The notes under the pieces are model-generated. The model saw only the letters and a list, made by a program, of their open reading frames with translations, was not told where the DNA came from and did not search any database. A program made the position numbers and the translations under genes. Positions 33,457 to 43,066 of a DNA stretch of 64,000 bases are shown piece by piece. The stretch comes from RI-106 sp964496875 (GTDB taxonomy: Bacteria > Cyanobacteriota > Vampirovibrionia > Obscuribacterales > Obscuribacteraceae): NCBI GenBank assembly GCA_964496875.1, contig CAZCBH010000003.1, forward strand, positions 1-64,000. The letters are read 5' to 3'. The number at the start of each line of letters is the position of its first letter. The stretch's first letter is position 1.

Positions 33457-36400
33457 AGAAAACACCGGAAAAAGACGTTTCCTCTCCTTCGAGATGGCCG
33501 TACTGATAATGGCCCTCTTCGGGATGGTGGCAATCTTTCTGGAGAAGCCGGTGGGCTCTATCAAGGGTCAAATAGCCATGGCCGAAGAAAACTTCGGTCT
33601 CTATTCTTACAACATTCGACAAAACAAAGTCTTCGCCGTTGCCACCGGTCCCCGCTTCGGTCAAAGCATTAGCCGGGGTGTCTGGGTTTCCGGGGATGGA
33701 ACCTTCGAGATAAGCCAGCTTCCAGTGGGAGAGTACTCCCTCCGAGTCCGGGCTCCGGGATTCCAGAGCCATTATGAAAACAGCGTCCTGGTCGAAGAAG
33801 GAAAAGTGGCGGATCTTGGTAAAACCATCAAGATGGCGGTGCTCGAACCATATATAACCATAGGCAGCAACACAAGAGTATTCACCACCGGTGAAGCACC
33901 ACATTTCTGGGTAAACGCCACCGGCGCCGTCGAAGCCACCATTAAAATCTATAAAAAAGACATAGTGGCCGAAATGAGCTCTCCCAACTTCCTGCAAGCC
34001 GGAGTCGACGTAAGCTCCGATCTATCTCTCTATACTACCTACGGCAGCAAATTCCATAATCCCTACGCCGAAGAGAAACCATACCGGCAACTGAAACGCG
34101 AACTCAACGCCAGCTATTCGGATTCCGCCAGAGCCAGCTTCAAACTGGAGAAAGGGATGGAGCAAGGCGACTATGTCGTGATCGCCGAAGCAGCCGATGT
34201 CACAGGCAAAAAGCGTGTCTCTTCGGTCTCCTGGTTCTCGGTCTCCGACATCGGTCTGGTCGTCAAACATTCTCCGGACCAGACTATGGTCAGGGCGATA
34301 AACCTGAAAACTTTGAAACCGATAGAAGGCGCCGAAATAGAGCTGAATAACCGGGGCGGCAAAACCGAGAATTACAAGCTTCAGCAGGTCGCAACAGCAA
34401 GCACCGATAAAAGCGGCATCGCTATGATCGCCGTCAATACCGAAGGAGCCGGTAGCATCAAGCGCAGCGAAAGCAACATGGTAATAGGAAGATTCGCCGG
34501 TGGCACTGCTTACGGTGGCGTTTCCTATTGGCACGGCAGCGAGACAGACTATAAGACGTACTTTTACACGGACAGACCGGTCTATCGCCTTGGCCAGACC
34601 GTCTCTTACAAATTAATCACCCGAGAGTTGACCACAAAAGGCATAGTCAATCCAGGCGCCAACCTGCCGATTAATGTGGTGGTGGAAGATCCGACCAACA
34701 CAAAACTGGCTGAATCCAATATCAACACCACAGCCCATGGCTCAGCCAGCGGCAACTTCAATATCCCCGAGGACGGCAAAACCGGAGGCTATCAAATTCG
34801 CTTCACCTACCCGAGCGGCTCCACCAGCTATCAGTCTTTCGAAGTGGAACAGTATCGCAAGCCGGAATACAAAGTCGAGATCATCCCCAACTCCAAGCGT
34901 TACTTAGCCGGCGGCAAAGTCCAGGCGAGAGTCAAAGCCACCTATTTCTTCGGCGGTCCTGTGGCCAATGCCCGGGTAAAATACTCGGTCTATGAGTCGG
35001 CAGACAGCTGGACCCGATACAAACTGGAGCCGAGACCGGACTATTACGAGTTTTTCGACGACTGGTACGAAGAGACTTATTACGACCAGGGGTCCTATGA
35101 TGGGGATGGTGGCGGCGGTGCCATGGTGTCGGAAGGGTCCTCGACCACGGATGAAAACGGAGAAGCTTTGATAGAATTCACCGCCAGGCCGATAAAAGCA
35201 GAGCGCAACCGTCCCTACTTCTATTACGATTACGGTGACAAAAACTATAAAATAGAGGCGGATATCACAGATATCAGTCGCCTCACCGTCACCTCCAGCG
35301 CCAGCACCCTGGTCACCGCCGGTGATTTCGCTCTCTTCGTCGAGCCCGAATCTTATGTGGTCTCGGCGGGGCAACCGATGGGTGCGGTGGTAAGAGCCCT
35401 CGATTATGACGGCAAAGCAATCAGCGGTCAGAACATTAAAGTGAAGCTCTCGCGCTGGCCGTGGAATTCTAAAGATTCTACTTATGGGCAGGAGAAAGTC
35501 CTGGGAGAGACCACTGCGGTAACGGGCCAGAACGGTGAAGCGCGAATTTCTTTCAATGTCGCCGACACATTTCCTACCGACACTTTCTATGTCACCGCCG
35601 AAGCGACAGACAAAAGTGGTCATAAAATCTGCTATGGCGACAGCATCTGGGTAGCGAGCAGCAAAGTGCCCTATGTTCTCAGCGAAGGCAGCGCCGAAAA
35701 AGAGTCCTTTAAAATCACCCTCGATAAAAAAGTCTATGAACCGGGCGAAAAAGCCAAGCTGATGATCTCGGGTCCGTTCCAGGGTAACGAAGGACTGGAC
35801 GCTCTCATAACTATAGAAGGCGTCAAAATTCATCAATACCTGGTCAAGCCGCTAACCGCAAGCGCCAATTTGATTGAGCTGGATATAAAAGACGCCTACA
35901 GCCCTAACGTCTATGTATCGGTGGTGGCGATAGGCAAGAACCGACAGTTCTTCAATCAGACGAAAGCCATACAAGTATCCCCCGACAATCATTTCATCGA
36001 TATCAAGGTCGAGACCAATAAAGAGAAATACAAGCCGGGAGAGACAGCCAGTTACAGAATAACAGCCAAGTATCAAAAATCCGGCAAGCCGGCTCCTGGC
36101 TGTGAACTATCACTGGGAGTAGTGGATGAAAGCATCTATTCAATTAGATCCGACTCCACCGCCGATATCAGAAAGTTCTTCTACCAGAAGCAATACAACT
36201 GGGTCCAGACCGTCAACTCCTTCCCGGAGCAATACTCAGGCGGTCCGGATAAGGCGATTCCCCAGATTCGCAAGAATTTCAAAGACACAGCCGCCTGGTT
36301 CCCGAATTTGCTTACGGATAAGAACGGCGAAGTCGTGGCGCAGGTAACGCTCCCCGATAACTTAACCACCTGGCGCGCCACCGTCCGTGGTGTGAGTACC

Positions 36401-38476
36401 GGTTGCGACATCGGCTCTGCGGTGCAAAAGATTCTGGTAACCAAAGACATTATCGCCAGGCTGGCTCTGCCTCGCTTCTTCACCAGAGGAGATCACGGAG
36501 AGATCTCGGCCATCGTCCACAACTATTCGGATCGAGATCAGAATATCGAGCTAAAACTGGAGACCGGTCCACATTTCAAAACCACTCTTCCTCTAGCCAA
36601 AACGCTCAGCGTAGGCAAAGACAAAGCAGCCCGATTGATCTGGCCGGTAAGCGTCGAAAAAACGGGCACCGGCAAGATCACCTTGATTGCCCGCGGTGAG
36701 ACCGGCTCAGACGCTCTGGAGAAAGAGATCAAAATCAATCCCTTCGGTCTTTCCATGGTCATGGTCAAAGCAGGCGTGCTGACCGCGGCCAATAATAAAG
36801 TCGACCTCAATTTCGATCTTCCGCCTTCGATATCCGAATTGAAATCCACCTTGCGCCTGGCCGGCTCCACCATGGCGCAGCTCAAAGGAAGCTACGCCGG
36901 ATTGATAGACTATCCCTACGGCTGCACCGAGCAGACCATGAGCAGGCTGGTGCCGTCCATAGTGGCGTTTAAGCTGCATCAAAAATTCAAATTCAACCTC
37001 GCTCCCGATAATCTGACCAAATTCGAAGAGGTGAAAGAGAAAGCTCTGAAAAAATTGAAAGAACACCAGCACTATGACGGGGGCTGGGGGTGGTGGGCCG
37101 ATGATGCCAGCGATCCCTACTTGACCGCCCATGTGCTGGAAGGCTTCAAGCTCTTGAGTGAATCCGGTGTTCAGATAGAGCCTTCGATGATCCAGAATGG
37201 TCTGAAGTGGCTATCGGCCAGCACAGTCAATTTGCATAAGGCTTTATTAGATCCCAAGCTTGTCGAAGGCTACACAGCCAGAGAAAGACGCTGTGATCTG
37301 GCTCGAATGGTCTATACCCAGACCCTCTACGGTATAAAGCCGGATACCAAAATAATGAAGTGGCTGGACGGCCGGGTCGAGAATCTCACCCCCGAGCCCC
37401 TCAGCTACCTGACCATGGCCAACGCCAGACTGGGTAACAAGAGCTATGCCGACCATGCTTACAAGCGCTTGATCGAGCTTGCCACTGTAGGTGATCAATT
37501 CATCGACTGGGAGCACAATCAAGCGATGCGTAAACGCCTCAAGCTTCTCGATGTGCACGATTACACCTATCGCTATACCGGAGCCGAGACTACCGCTCTT
37601 GCCCTAAAAGCAATGGTAGCGATGGAACCCGGCAATCTGGAGCGGATAGAAAAAGTCAAAGCCTGGATAATGCTGCAGCGCTCCGAAGAGGGTTGGTCCA
37701 ACACCAAGACCACTGCCCAGGTCCTGCTTTCTTTGATGGATGAAGCGATCAAAACAGGCAACACCGAGACTTCGGATGTGGTGGCAAAGATTCTCAAAGA
37801 CGACTCTTTGCTGAACAGCCTGGCCTTCGCCCCCGCCAGCATCTATCGCCAGGAAGAGACCCTGAATATGACCGGCGACAAAAATCTCAGCCTGGCCATG
37901 GATGGAAACGGCAGACTCTACTATCAGTCTATAAACCGTTTCTACAAATCCCTCAAACCTGGTGAGAAGCTCAAAGTCGCCAATTCACCCAATGGCTTGC
38001 AGGTAAGACGAGAATTCTTCCGACTGAAGACCAGCGCCACCAAGTCTGATGGCATCCTCAAGCTCACCACGCTTCCATTGAACGACGGTTCTATTAAAGC
38101 AGGAGAGATTCTTCTGATGAAGGTCTATGTGGAGAGCCCGGTAAGCCTGCCCTATGTCATCGTCGAATGCCCGCTGCCAAGCGGTGCTGAAGTGGTCAAG
38201 GATTCTGCCAGGGATGAAAACGTCGGCGATTCCGAGAATGAATCCGGGTCAGGCATAGAAGGAGACTGGGGCAGCCCCTGGTGGTCCCATCAAGATATCC
38301 TCGATGACAAAATGGTCTTCTTCGGAACTCAGATAAATCAAGGCAAATCAGAGTTTCATACCCTTCTTAGAATGGAGCTGCCCGGTGATGTGCAACTGAA
38401 TCCGGTCACTTTGGACGGTATGTATTCGAACATGATCCATGGATATTCTCAGCCCCGGGAGCTGCACATCAAATGA
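33443..38476 (+). CDS. Bacterial alpha-2-macroglobulin with thioester
   Basis: Alpha-2-macroglobulins trap attacking proteases: cleavage of a bait region exposes a thioester that cross-links the protease. The 1677-residue chain has an N-terminal membrane anchor (about 18-33), a carboxypeptidase-regulatory-like domain, macroglobulin domains (TDRPVYRLGQTVSYKL is the typical MG2 start), the A2M central domain (AWFPNLLTDKNGEVVAQVTLPDNLTTWR), and the thioester motif GCTEQ with Cys1161, followed by an alpha-toroid and receptor-binding-like end. It has a membrane helix and no lipobox. The partner often found beside it, penicillin-binding protein 1C, is absent; instead it lies between an AMMECR1 lipoprotein and a VanW protein. 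Confidence 0.95.
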   Translation: MSTNKENTGKRRFLSFEMAVLIMALFGMVAIFLEKPVGSIKGQIAMAEENFGLYSYNIRQNKVFAVATGPRFGQSISRGVWVSGDGTFEISQLPVGEYSLRVRAPGFQSHYENSVLVEEGKVADLGKTIKMAVLEPYITIGSNTRVFTTGEAPHFWVNATGAVEATIKIYKKDIVAEMSSPNFLQAGVDVSSDLSLYTTYGSKFHNPYAEEKPYRQLKRELNASYSDSARASFKLEKGMEQGDYVVIAEAADVTGKKRVSSVSWFSVSDIGLVVKHSPDQTMVRAINLKTLKPIEGAEIELNNRGGKTENYKLQQVATASTDKSGIAMIAVNTEGAGSIKRSESNMVIGRFAGGTAYGGVSYWHGSETDYKTYFYTDRPVYRLGQTVSYKLITRELTTKGIVNPGANLPINVVVEDPTNTKLAESNINTTAHGSASGNFNIPEDGKTGGYQIRFTYPSGSTSYQSFEVEQYRKPEYKVEIIPNSKRYLAGGKVQARVKATYFFGGPVANARVKYSVYESADSWTRYKLEPRPDYYEFFDDWYEETYYDQGSYDGDGGGGAMVSEGSSTTDENGEALIEFTARPIKAERNRPYFYYDYGDKNYKIEADITDISRLTVTSSASTLVTAGDFALFVEPESYVVSAGQPMGAVVRALDYDGKAISGQNIKVKLSRWPWNSKDSTYGQEKVLGETTAVTGQNGEARISFNVADTFPTDTFYVTAEATDKSGHKICYGDSIWVASSKVPYVLSEGSAEKESFKITLDKKVYEPGEKAKLMISGPFQGNEGLDALITIEGVKIHQYLVKPLTASANLIELDIKDAYSPNVYVSVVAIGKNRQFFNQTKAIQVSPDNHFIDIKVETNKEKYKPGETASYRITAKYQKSGKPAPGCELSLGVVDESIYSIRSDSTADIRKFFYQKQYNWVQTVNSFPEQYSGGPDKAIPQIRKNFKDTAAWFPNLLTDKNGEVVAQVTLPDNLTTWRATVRGVSTGCDIGSAVQKILVTKDIIARLALPRFFTRGDHGEISAIVHNYSDRDQNIELKLETGPHFKTTLPLAKTLSVGKDKAARLIWPVSVEKTGTGKITLIARGETGSDALEKEIKINPFGLSMVMVKAGVLTAANNKVDLNFDLPPSISELKSTLRLAGSTMAQLKGSYAGLIDYPYGCTEQTMSRLVPSIVAFKLHQKFKFNLAPDNLTKFEEVKEKALKKLKEHQHYDGGWGWWADDASDPYLTAHVLEGFKLLSESGVQIEPSMIQNGLKWLSASTVNLHKALLDPKLVEGYTARERRCDLARMVYTQTLYGIKPDTKIMKWLDGRVENLTPEPLSYLTMANARLGNKSYADHAYKRLIELATVGDQFIDWEHNQAMRKRLKLLDVHDYTYRYTGAETTALALKAMVAMEPGNLERIEKVKAWIMLQRSEEGWSNTKTTAQVLLSLMDEAIKTGNTETSDVVAKILKDDSLLNSLAFAPASIYRQEETLNMTGDKNLSLAMDGNGRLYYQSINRFYKSLKPGEKLKVANSPNGLQVRREFFRLKTSATKSDGILKLTTLPLNDGSIKAGEILLMKVYVESPVSLPYVIVECPLPSGAEVVKDSARDENVGDSENESGSGIEGDWGSPWWSHQDILDDKMVFFGTQINQGKSEFHTLLRMELPGDVQLNPVTLDGMYSNMIHGYSQPRELHIK

Positions 38477-39126
38477 AGCGAATAGATAAGTCCGGACTTA
38501 TTTATTTGCTTCCGGTGGCAGCCCTGGCCGCAGCCTGGCTATCGAGACCGTTTCCGGATCTGCTTGCCGATGCTTCGGTGCAGACCTCCTATCTGAGCGG
38601 TGCCCAGAAAACCAATATCAATCTGGCTCTTGCCAAGCTCAATCAAAAAATAATCAAACCCGGAGAGAGCTTCTCTTTCAATCACTGTATCGGTCCAAGA
38701 TCCGTCGAGCGAGGCTATTTGGAGGCGCCGACCTATTTGAACGGCGGCACCGCCGGCACCGAGGGCGGCGGCATCTGCCTGGTCTCTTCCCTGCTATACA
38801 AATCGGCACTGGAAGCCGGACTGACCATAAAAGAGAGACGCGCTCATTCCAGGCCGGTTCGGTCTATAAAGCCGGGACTGGATGCCACAGTAGATTATGG
38901 CAGATACGACCTCAAGTTCGAAAACAGCCTGGCAAAGCCGGTTTTGATTCAGACCTCTTGCAAAGACCAGATCGCCCGGGTAGAAATCCGCGGTGTGAAT
39001 AACGACAAAACCTGCACCCTGGTGACCAGTCCGGTTGCCCGCACAGAAAAGACGCTTACCATAGCCGTGTACAAGAAGCTGGATGGCCAGCTTCTGCCGG
39101 TATCAAAAGACAAATATCGCAGGTAA
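38473..39126 (+). CDS. VanW family protein
   Basis: The 217-residue protein has an N-terminal membrane or signal helix and the VanW domain: GESFSFNHCIGPRSVERGYL, GGGICLVSSLLYKSALEAGL, HSRPV and DATVDYGRYDLKFENSL. VanW occurs beside some vancomycin-resistance operons and in many envelope contexts, and its biochemical role is unknown. Its start overlaps the stop of the alpha-2-macroglobulin gene by 4 nt, so it is the third cistron of that operon. No van resistance genes are present. Confidence 0.88.
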   Translation: MKRIDKSGLIYLLPVAALAAAWLSRPFPDLLADASVQTSYLSGAQKTNINLALAKLNQKIIKPGESFSFNHCIGPRSVERGYLEAPTYLNGGTAGTEGGGICLVSSLLYKSALEAGLTIKERRAHSRPVRSIKPGLDATVDYGRYDLKFENSLAKPVLIQTSCKDQIARVEIRGVNNDKTCTLVTSPVARTEKTLTIAVYKKLDGQLLPVSKDKYRR

Positions 39127-39129
39127 AAG

Positions 39130-40578
39130 CTATCCGGCGCTGGCGCTGCTTTCCTCTTTAGGCATGAATCTATAAGCGATCCACAAAATCACTGACGCTA
39201 GCACCGAAACCGCTACCAGTACGATTATCCTCTCTTTGAGATCGGCGGTGTTGCCCCTTGAGATCAACTCATTGACCAGGATGCCGAAAGCGAGCAACTG
39301 AGGCGGTATCAACATCAGCGCCCCCTGGGAAGTGGCAGCCGCGCCCTGCCCATAGAATGAAGGCGCCACCACAGCAAGAAGGCTGGCTGCCACCAGCGCC
39401 GAATAGAAAAGAGAGGCCGCCGGCTCCGCATGAAGGAAGTAGACAGTCGTTACAGGAGCGATAACCGTAGCGGCAATGAATAAAATAGCCAGGGCAAGAC
39501 GGCTTTTTGATCTGGCGATCAAGAGACTGAGCGCAACCACCAGGAAGAACCCGCCATAAAGAGCCGCACCTGCATAGGTATGCATGATGTTGATACCGGT
39601 CATGTTACTGTTGAAATCGAATATGAAAGATTGCGCCAGCACGCGGGCCCCCCAGAAGGCCGCAGCGATCAGAGCCACACCGGATGTGGTCGAGATCAAC
39701 ATGGACATGGCCAATACCACCAGACCGAGCATTCCGAAAAGTCGACTGACCAGAAGAGTGAAGATCCCGATGAAAAGAATCTTCTTGAGGTCGGAGAGAA
39801 CCCCGTCTTCTTGATCGCAGGACTTATCCATGGCATCGAATAGATAGGTCAGAAAATAACCGGCGCCGGCTATCACCGCTATTTTACCCAGCTCCAGAGC
39901 GACTATGAACTGGTTGATATAGATCAACATGAAGAGGGCGCCGGTGACAGCCAGACTGATTCGCTTGAAATAAAGTTTGTCGTTGGAGAGAAACTGCCCC
40001 TGGATAGCGCGCATCAGCATGGATACTGAAATAGCACCGAGAATCAATTTCTGATGGATCGGAATCCAGGTTGCTGTATCGGCGGTTTTGGTCCAGTAGA
40101 CACCGACGACAAAAAGAAAAGCGGGAAGAAAGTCTTCTAAAGATCCAGCCTTATCTTCATCGGCTATCAAGAAATAGTCCACAGCTTTCCAGGAGGCCAG
40201 GCCCGCGATGAAGGCGGCATAACTGAGCCGATACCCATCCTCGGGTACAAGCAAAGTGACGGCGATGGCTAGAAGCAGAACAAGAATGGCTCGACTGCCA
40301 TGGGATAGCCCCAGCGACGAGAAGATCGCCGGCACGATAAATCCAGCGATCAAAAATAGAAAGCTATTGGCGAAAGAGAGCCCGAGCAGCCCGGCAAGGG
40401 CAAAGGGAAGTAGCAAGCCTGCTAAAAAGAGTCCATAAATTTTTGAATTCTTAGCAAGGCCTTCTGTGGAGAAATTCTTACCGTCTTTCTCCGCCGCTCC
40501 GAAGAGACGCCAGCCCAGAAGACCGAGCAGGAGAAGTACAGAACCTGCTAAGAGATTGACGGTCAATGTTTGAATCAC
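39130..40578 (-). CDS. Polytopic membrane protein of unknown function
   Basis: The 482-residue protein has roughly 13-14 membrane helices with short loops and a small charged cytoplasmic segment (FDAMDKSCDQEDGVLSDLKK). I see no transporter or enzyme signature. It is convergent with the VanW gene (3-nt gap) and divergent from the gene at 40675, so it is its own transcription unit. Confidence 0.75.
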   Translation of the reverse strand: MIQTLTVNLLAGSVLLLLGLLGWRLFGAAEKDGKNFSTEGLAKNSKIYGLFLAGLLLPFALAGLLGLSFANSFLFLIAGFIVPAIFSSLGLSHGSRAILVLLLAIAVTLLVPEDGYRLSYAAFIAGLASWKAVDYFLIADEDKAGSLEDFLPAFLFVVGVYWTKTADTATWIPIHQKLILGAISVSMLMRAIQGQFLSNDKLYFKRISLAVTGALFMLIYINQFIVALELGKIAVIAGAGYFLTYLFDAMDKSCDQEDGVLSDLKKILFIGIFTLLVSRLFGMLGLVVLAMSMLISTTSGVALIAAAFWGARVLAQSFIFDFNSNMTGINIMHTYAGAALYGGFFLVVALSLLIARSKSRLALAILFIAATVIAPVTTVYFLHAEPAASLFYSALVAASLLAVVAPSFYGQGAAATSQGALMLIPPQLLAFGILVNELISRGNTADLKERIIVLVAVSVLASVILWIAYRFMPKEESSASAG

Positions 40579-40662
40579 TTTGAATTACCTGCTAGTACGC
40601 CTTCAAGACTCAGCATATCGTCCCTGTTTTCAAGGAGAATGCAAATCCTGCAAATTCTTCGT

Positions 40663-40668
40663 TAGAAT
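40663..40668 (+). promoter_or_regulatory. Candidate -10 box giving a leaderless transcript
   Basis: TAGAAT ends 6 nt before the ATG at 40675, which would place the transcription start on or next to the start codon. No ribosome-binding site lies between them, and the -35 region is weak. Confidence 0.25.
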
Positions 40669-40674
40669 ACCAGT

Positions 40675-41628
40675 ATGAGATTCGTCTATCCACTACTAAT
40701 GTTCTTAGCTCTGGGCATCGTCCTTGCCATATTCGTGAGCGAAAATCTCAAAGCCGATCCCAAAAAAACCATGACCGCTTTCGTCGACGCCGTGCGCTCA
40801 GGAGAGTATCAAGAGGCGGTCAATCAATTTGGCGGCAATGCCTGTCGCTGTCCGGCCAAGGGCGGCTGGGTCTCCTACCTGATCTACTCCTCTTCCCAGG
40901 AGCCGAATCTCGCCTTTATGACCGGCCATCCCTTTGAATACAAAGCAGGAGCAGCTAAACCGATAGAATCCAGCGACGAAGCCAAGAAAGGCTCGGTCCC
41001 CTGGGAAGCCCCCCAGGATGTTGTCATCGACGTAGCGATCAAATTCGATAAAAACCAATATCGACCGCTCTTTCTACCGGTTTTCATGGCCTACGGCAAA
41101 GAGATGAGCGAAGCGGACTTCGAAGCTTTTCTCAAAGACCCCGATGCCGAAGCCTGGAAAGGTTTCACCCTGCGCCTGCGTCCTTCTCTGGTCAAAGGTG
41201 CGGTCGAAAGACCGGAAGCCAGCAAGGGCATCAAATACAACCCGACCGAAAGCCTGGGACGAGAGCCGGAAAGCAAAAACAAGTCTAAAAATGGCAAGGA
41301 CGAGAACTATGTCTATGCCCCGATGGAAGAGATGATCCGCGAGACCCTGGGAGAAGAAGGGGTGCTCTATCTTCACCCCCGGGACGCTGGAGCGGTATTG
41401 AAAGAGGACGGCAGCAAACTGGATCCCTCCTTGATTGAAGAGAGGCTGCCCAGGCTTTCAAGATGCAATTTGAGAATGCATGTGGTCCGTCGCGGCCAGC
41501 TCAAAAAATGGACCGTTTACCATGTCGCCATCACCGATCCGGTGCTTGTGAACGCCGACGGTCAAGAGCTGGTTCTCGATAATTATCGACCGCGCTACGA
41601 TAATGACAAATGGAATCCAAGAGACTAA
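40675..41628 (+). CDS. Hypothetical exported or membrane-anchored protein
   Basis: The 317-residue product begins with a hydrophobic signal or anchor (RFVYPLLMFLALGIVLAIFV). The next part, DPKKTMTAFVDAVRSGEYQE followed by AVNQF, resembles the start of NTF2-like periplasmic domains. A Lys-rich disordered segment (near residue 200) separates it from a second domain ending KKWTVYHVAITDPVLVN. No catalytic motif is recognisable. It precedes paaK by 47 nt but is probably functionally separate. Confidence 0.7.
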   Translation: MRFVYPLLMFLALGIVLAIFVSENLKADPKKTMTAFVDAVRSGEYQEAVNQFGGNACRCPAKGGWVSYLIYSSSQEPNLAFMTGHPFEYKAGAAKPIESSDEAKKGSVPWEAPQDVVIDVAIKFDKNQYRPLFLPVFMAYGKEMSEADFEAFLKDPDAEAWKGFTLRLRPSLVKGAVERPEASKGIKYNPTESLGREPESKNKSKNGKDENYVYAPMEEMIRETLGEEGVLYLHPRDAGAVLKEDGSKLDPSLIEERLPRLSRCNLRMHVVRRGQLKKWTVYHVAITDPVLVNADGQELVLDNYRPRYDNDKWNPRD

Positions 41629-41675
41629 TTGTTCATCCTTGATTAGGGTTGAGAGCTTTTTTCAATTCGGGGGTT

Positions 41676-43052
41676 ATGATCTCTGCTTATAGTAGAAAAG
41701 CAGGTTCTTCCGTTTTGGTTACAACAAAAACCGACAGTTTCATCTGGAACGAAAAGGCCGAGTGCCAGTCCCGCAAAGAGCTGGAGAAGCTACAGCTCAA
41801 GCGTCTCAAGACCATGCTCGCAACGGTCTATGAAAAGGTCCCCTTCTACCGGAGCCGCTTCGACGAAGCCGGTGTCAAACCGGACAGCATAGACTCTCTA
41901 AAAGCGCTGAGTTCCCTGCCCTTTACGAAAAAGACCGACTTGCGGGAGAACTATCCATTCGGACTCTTCGCCGAACCTCTTGAGAATGTAAGGAGGCTGC
42001 ACGCCTCCTCGGGCACCAAAGGCAAGCCGACGGTGGTCGGCTATACGGAAAATGACCTCGAGACCTGGAAAGAGGTCTGCGCCCGATCGCTTGCTTGCGC
42101 CGGAGCGAAACCGAAGGATATCATCCACAATGCCTATGGCTATGGTCTCTTCACCGGTGGTCTAGGTATGCATTACGGCGCCGAAAAGCTTGGCGCCACC
42201 GTTGTTCCTGCGTCCGGCGGTCGAACCCAGCAACAGATTCTTTTGCTGCAAGACTTCGGAGCCCGGGTCCTGCTCTCGACCCCGTCCTATGCACTGAATA
42301 TCTTTCATGTCATGGAAGAAAACTCCATTCCAAGAGACTCTATAAAGCTGGAGATTGGAATTTTTGGCGCCGAGCCCTGGACCGAAGAGTTGCGTACCCA
42401 GATTGAAAAGGCGCTTCAAATAAGCGCCCTCGATATTTATGGACTGAGCGAAGTAATGGGTCCGGGCGTCTCGATGGAATGCATTGAAGGCCGCTCCGGT
42501 CTGCATATATGGGAAGATTATTTCCTGCCCGAGATAATCGATTCAGAAACCGGTGAAGTCCTCGATGAAGGCGAAGAAGGCGAGCTTGTCTTCACCACCT
42601 TGCTGAAAGAAGCGATTCCGGTAATCAGATACCGAACCGGAGATCTGTCCAGACTCTATAAAGAACCCTGCAAATGCGGCCGCACAATGCTCCGTATGGA
42701 AAGAGTGAAGGCCAGGCTGGACGACATGCTGATTATTCGCGGCGTCAATCTGTTTCCCTCCGAGATTGAGAAATGCCTTCTCTCCATCGCTGAGCTCTCC
42801 CCTCACTATCAGCTGGTTGTAGACCGGGTAAAAGCCCTCGACGTTCTAGAGGTGCACGTGGAGACAGTTTCGACCATGAGCCAGGAACGTCTCACCGATA
42901 TCCACGGAAGCATAATACGTACCCTCAAAGACTCGCTCGGTCTGACAGCGGCGATTAAGCTGGTGGAACCGGGAGTGATACCAAGAAGCGAAGGTAAAGC
43001 CGTTCGGGTGGTAGACAAACGAAACAGTTCTCAGACCGACGAAAAGAAGTGA
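41676..43052 (+). CDS. paaK: Phenylacetate-CoA ligase
   Basis: PaaK activates phenylacetate to phenylacetyl-CoA with ATP. The chain has the family start region (FIWNEKAECQSRKELEKLQL), the adenylate-forming P-loop RLHASSGTKGKPTVVGYT, DIYGLSEVMGPGVSMEC, FTTLLKEAIPVIRYRTGDLS, a Cys-containing CKCGRTMLRMERVKARLDDM segment and the C-terminal catalytic region LIIRGVNLFPSEIE. These are typical of PaaK. I begin at the ATG at 41676, with GGGGG close upstream, rather than the TTG at 41649. It heads a plus-strand operon with three crotonase-fold enzymes. Confidence 0.92.
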   Translation: MISAYSRKAGSSVLVTTKTDSFIWNEKAECQSRKELEKLQLKRLKTMLATVYEKVPFYRSRFDEAGVKPDSIDSLKALSSLPFTKKTDLRENYPFGLFAEPLENVRRLHASSGTKGKPTVVGYTENDLETWKEVCARSLACAGAKPKDIIHNAYGYGLFTGGLGMHYGAEKLGATVVPASGGRTQQQILLLQDFGARVLLSTPSYALNIFHVMEENSIPRDSIKLEIGIFGAEPWTEELRTQIEKALQISALDIYGLSEVMGPGVSMECIEGRSGLHIWEDYFLPEIIDSETGEVLDEGEEGELVFTTLLKEAIPVIRYRTGDLSRLYKEPCKCGRTMLRMERVKARLDDMLIIRGVNLFPSEIEKCLLSIAELSPHYQLVVDRVKALDVLEVHVETVSTMSQERLTDIHGSIIRTLKDSLGLTAAIKLVEPGVIPRSEGKAVRVVDKRNSSQTDEKK

Positions 43053-43066
43053 AAGAGGAATCGAAG

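Noticed and set aside
34904..35836. 310-residue minus-strand open frame inside the alpha-2-macroglobulin gene
   Set aside because: Antisense shadow of a strongly supported gene, with Phe/Tyr/Arg-rich composition typical of such shadows.
38473..39126. Vancomycin-resistance locus
   Set aside because: VanW alone is not a resistance determinant and no vanH/A/X-type gene is nearby.
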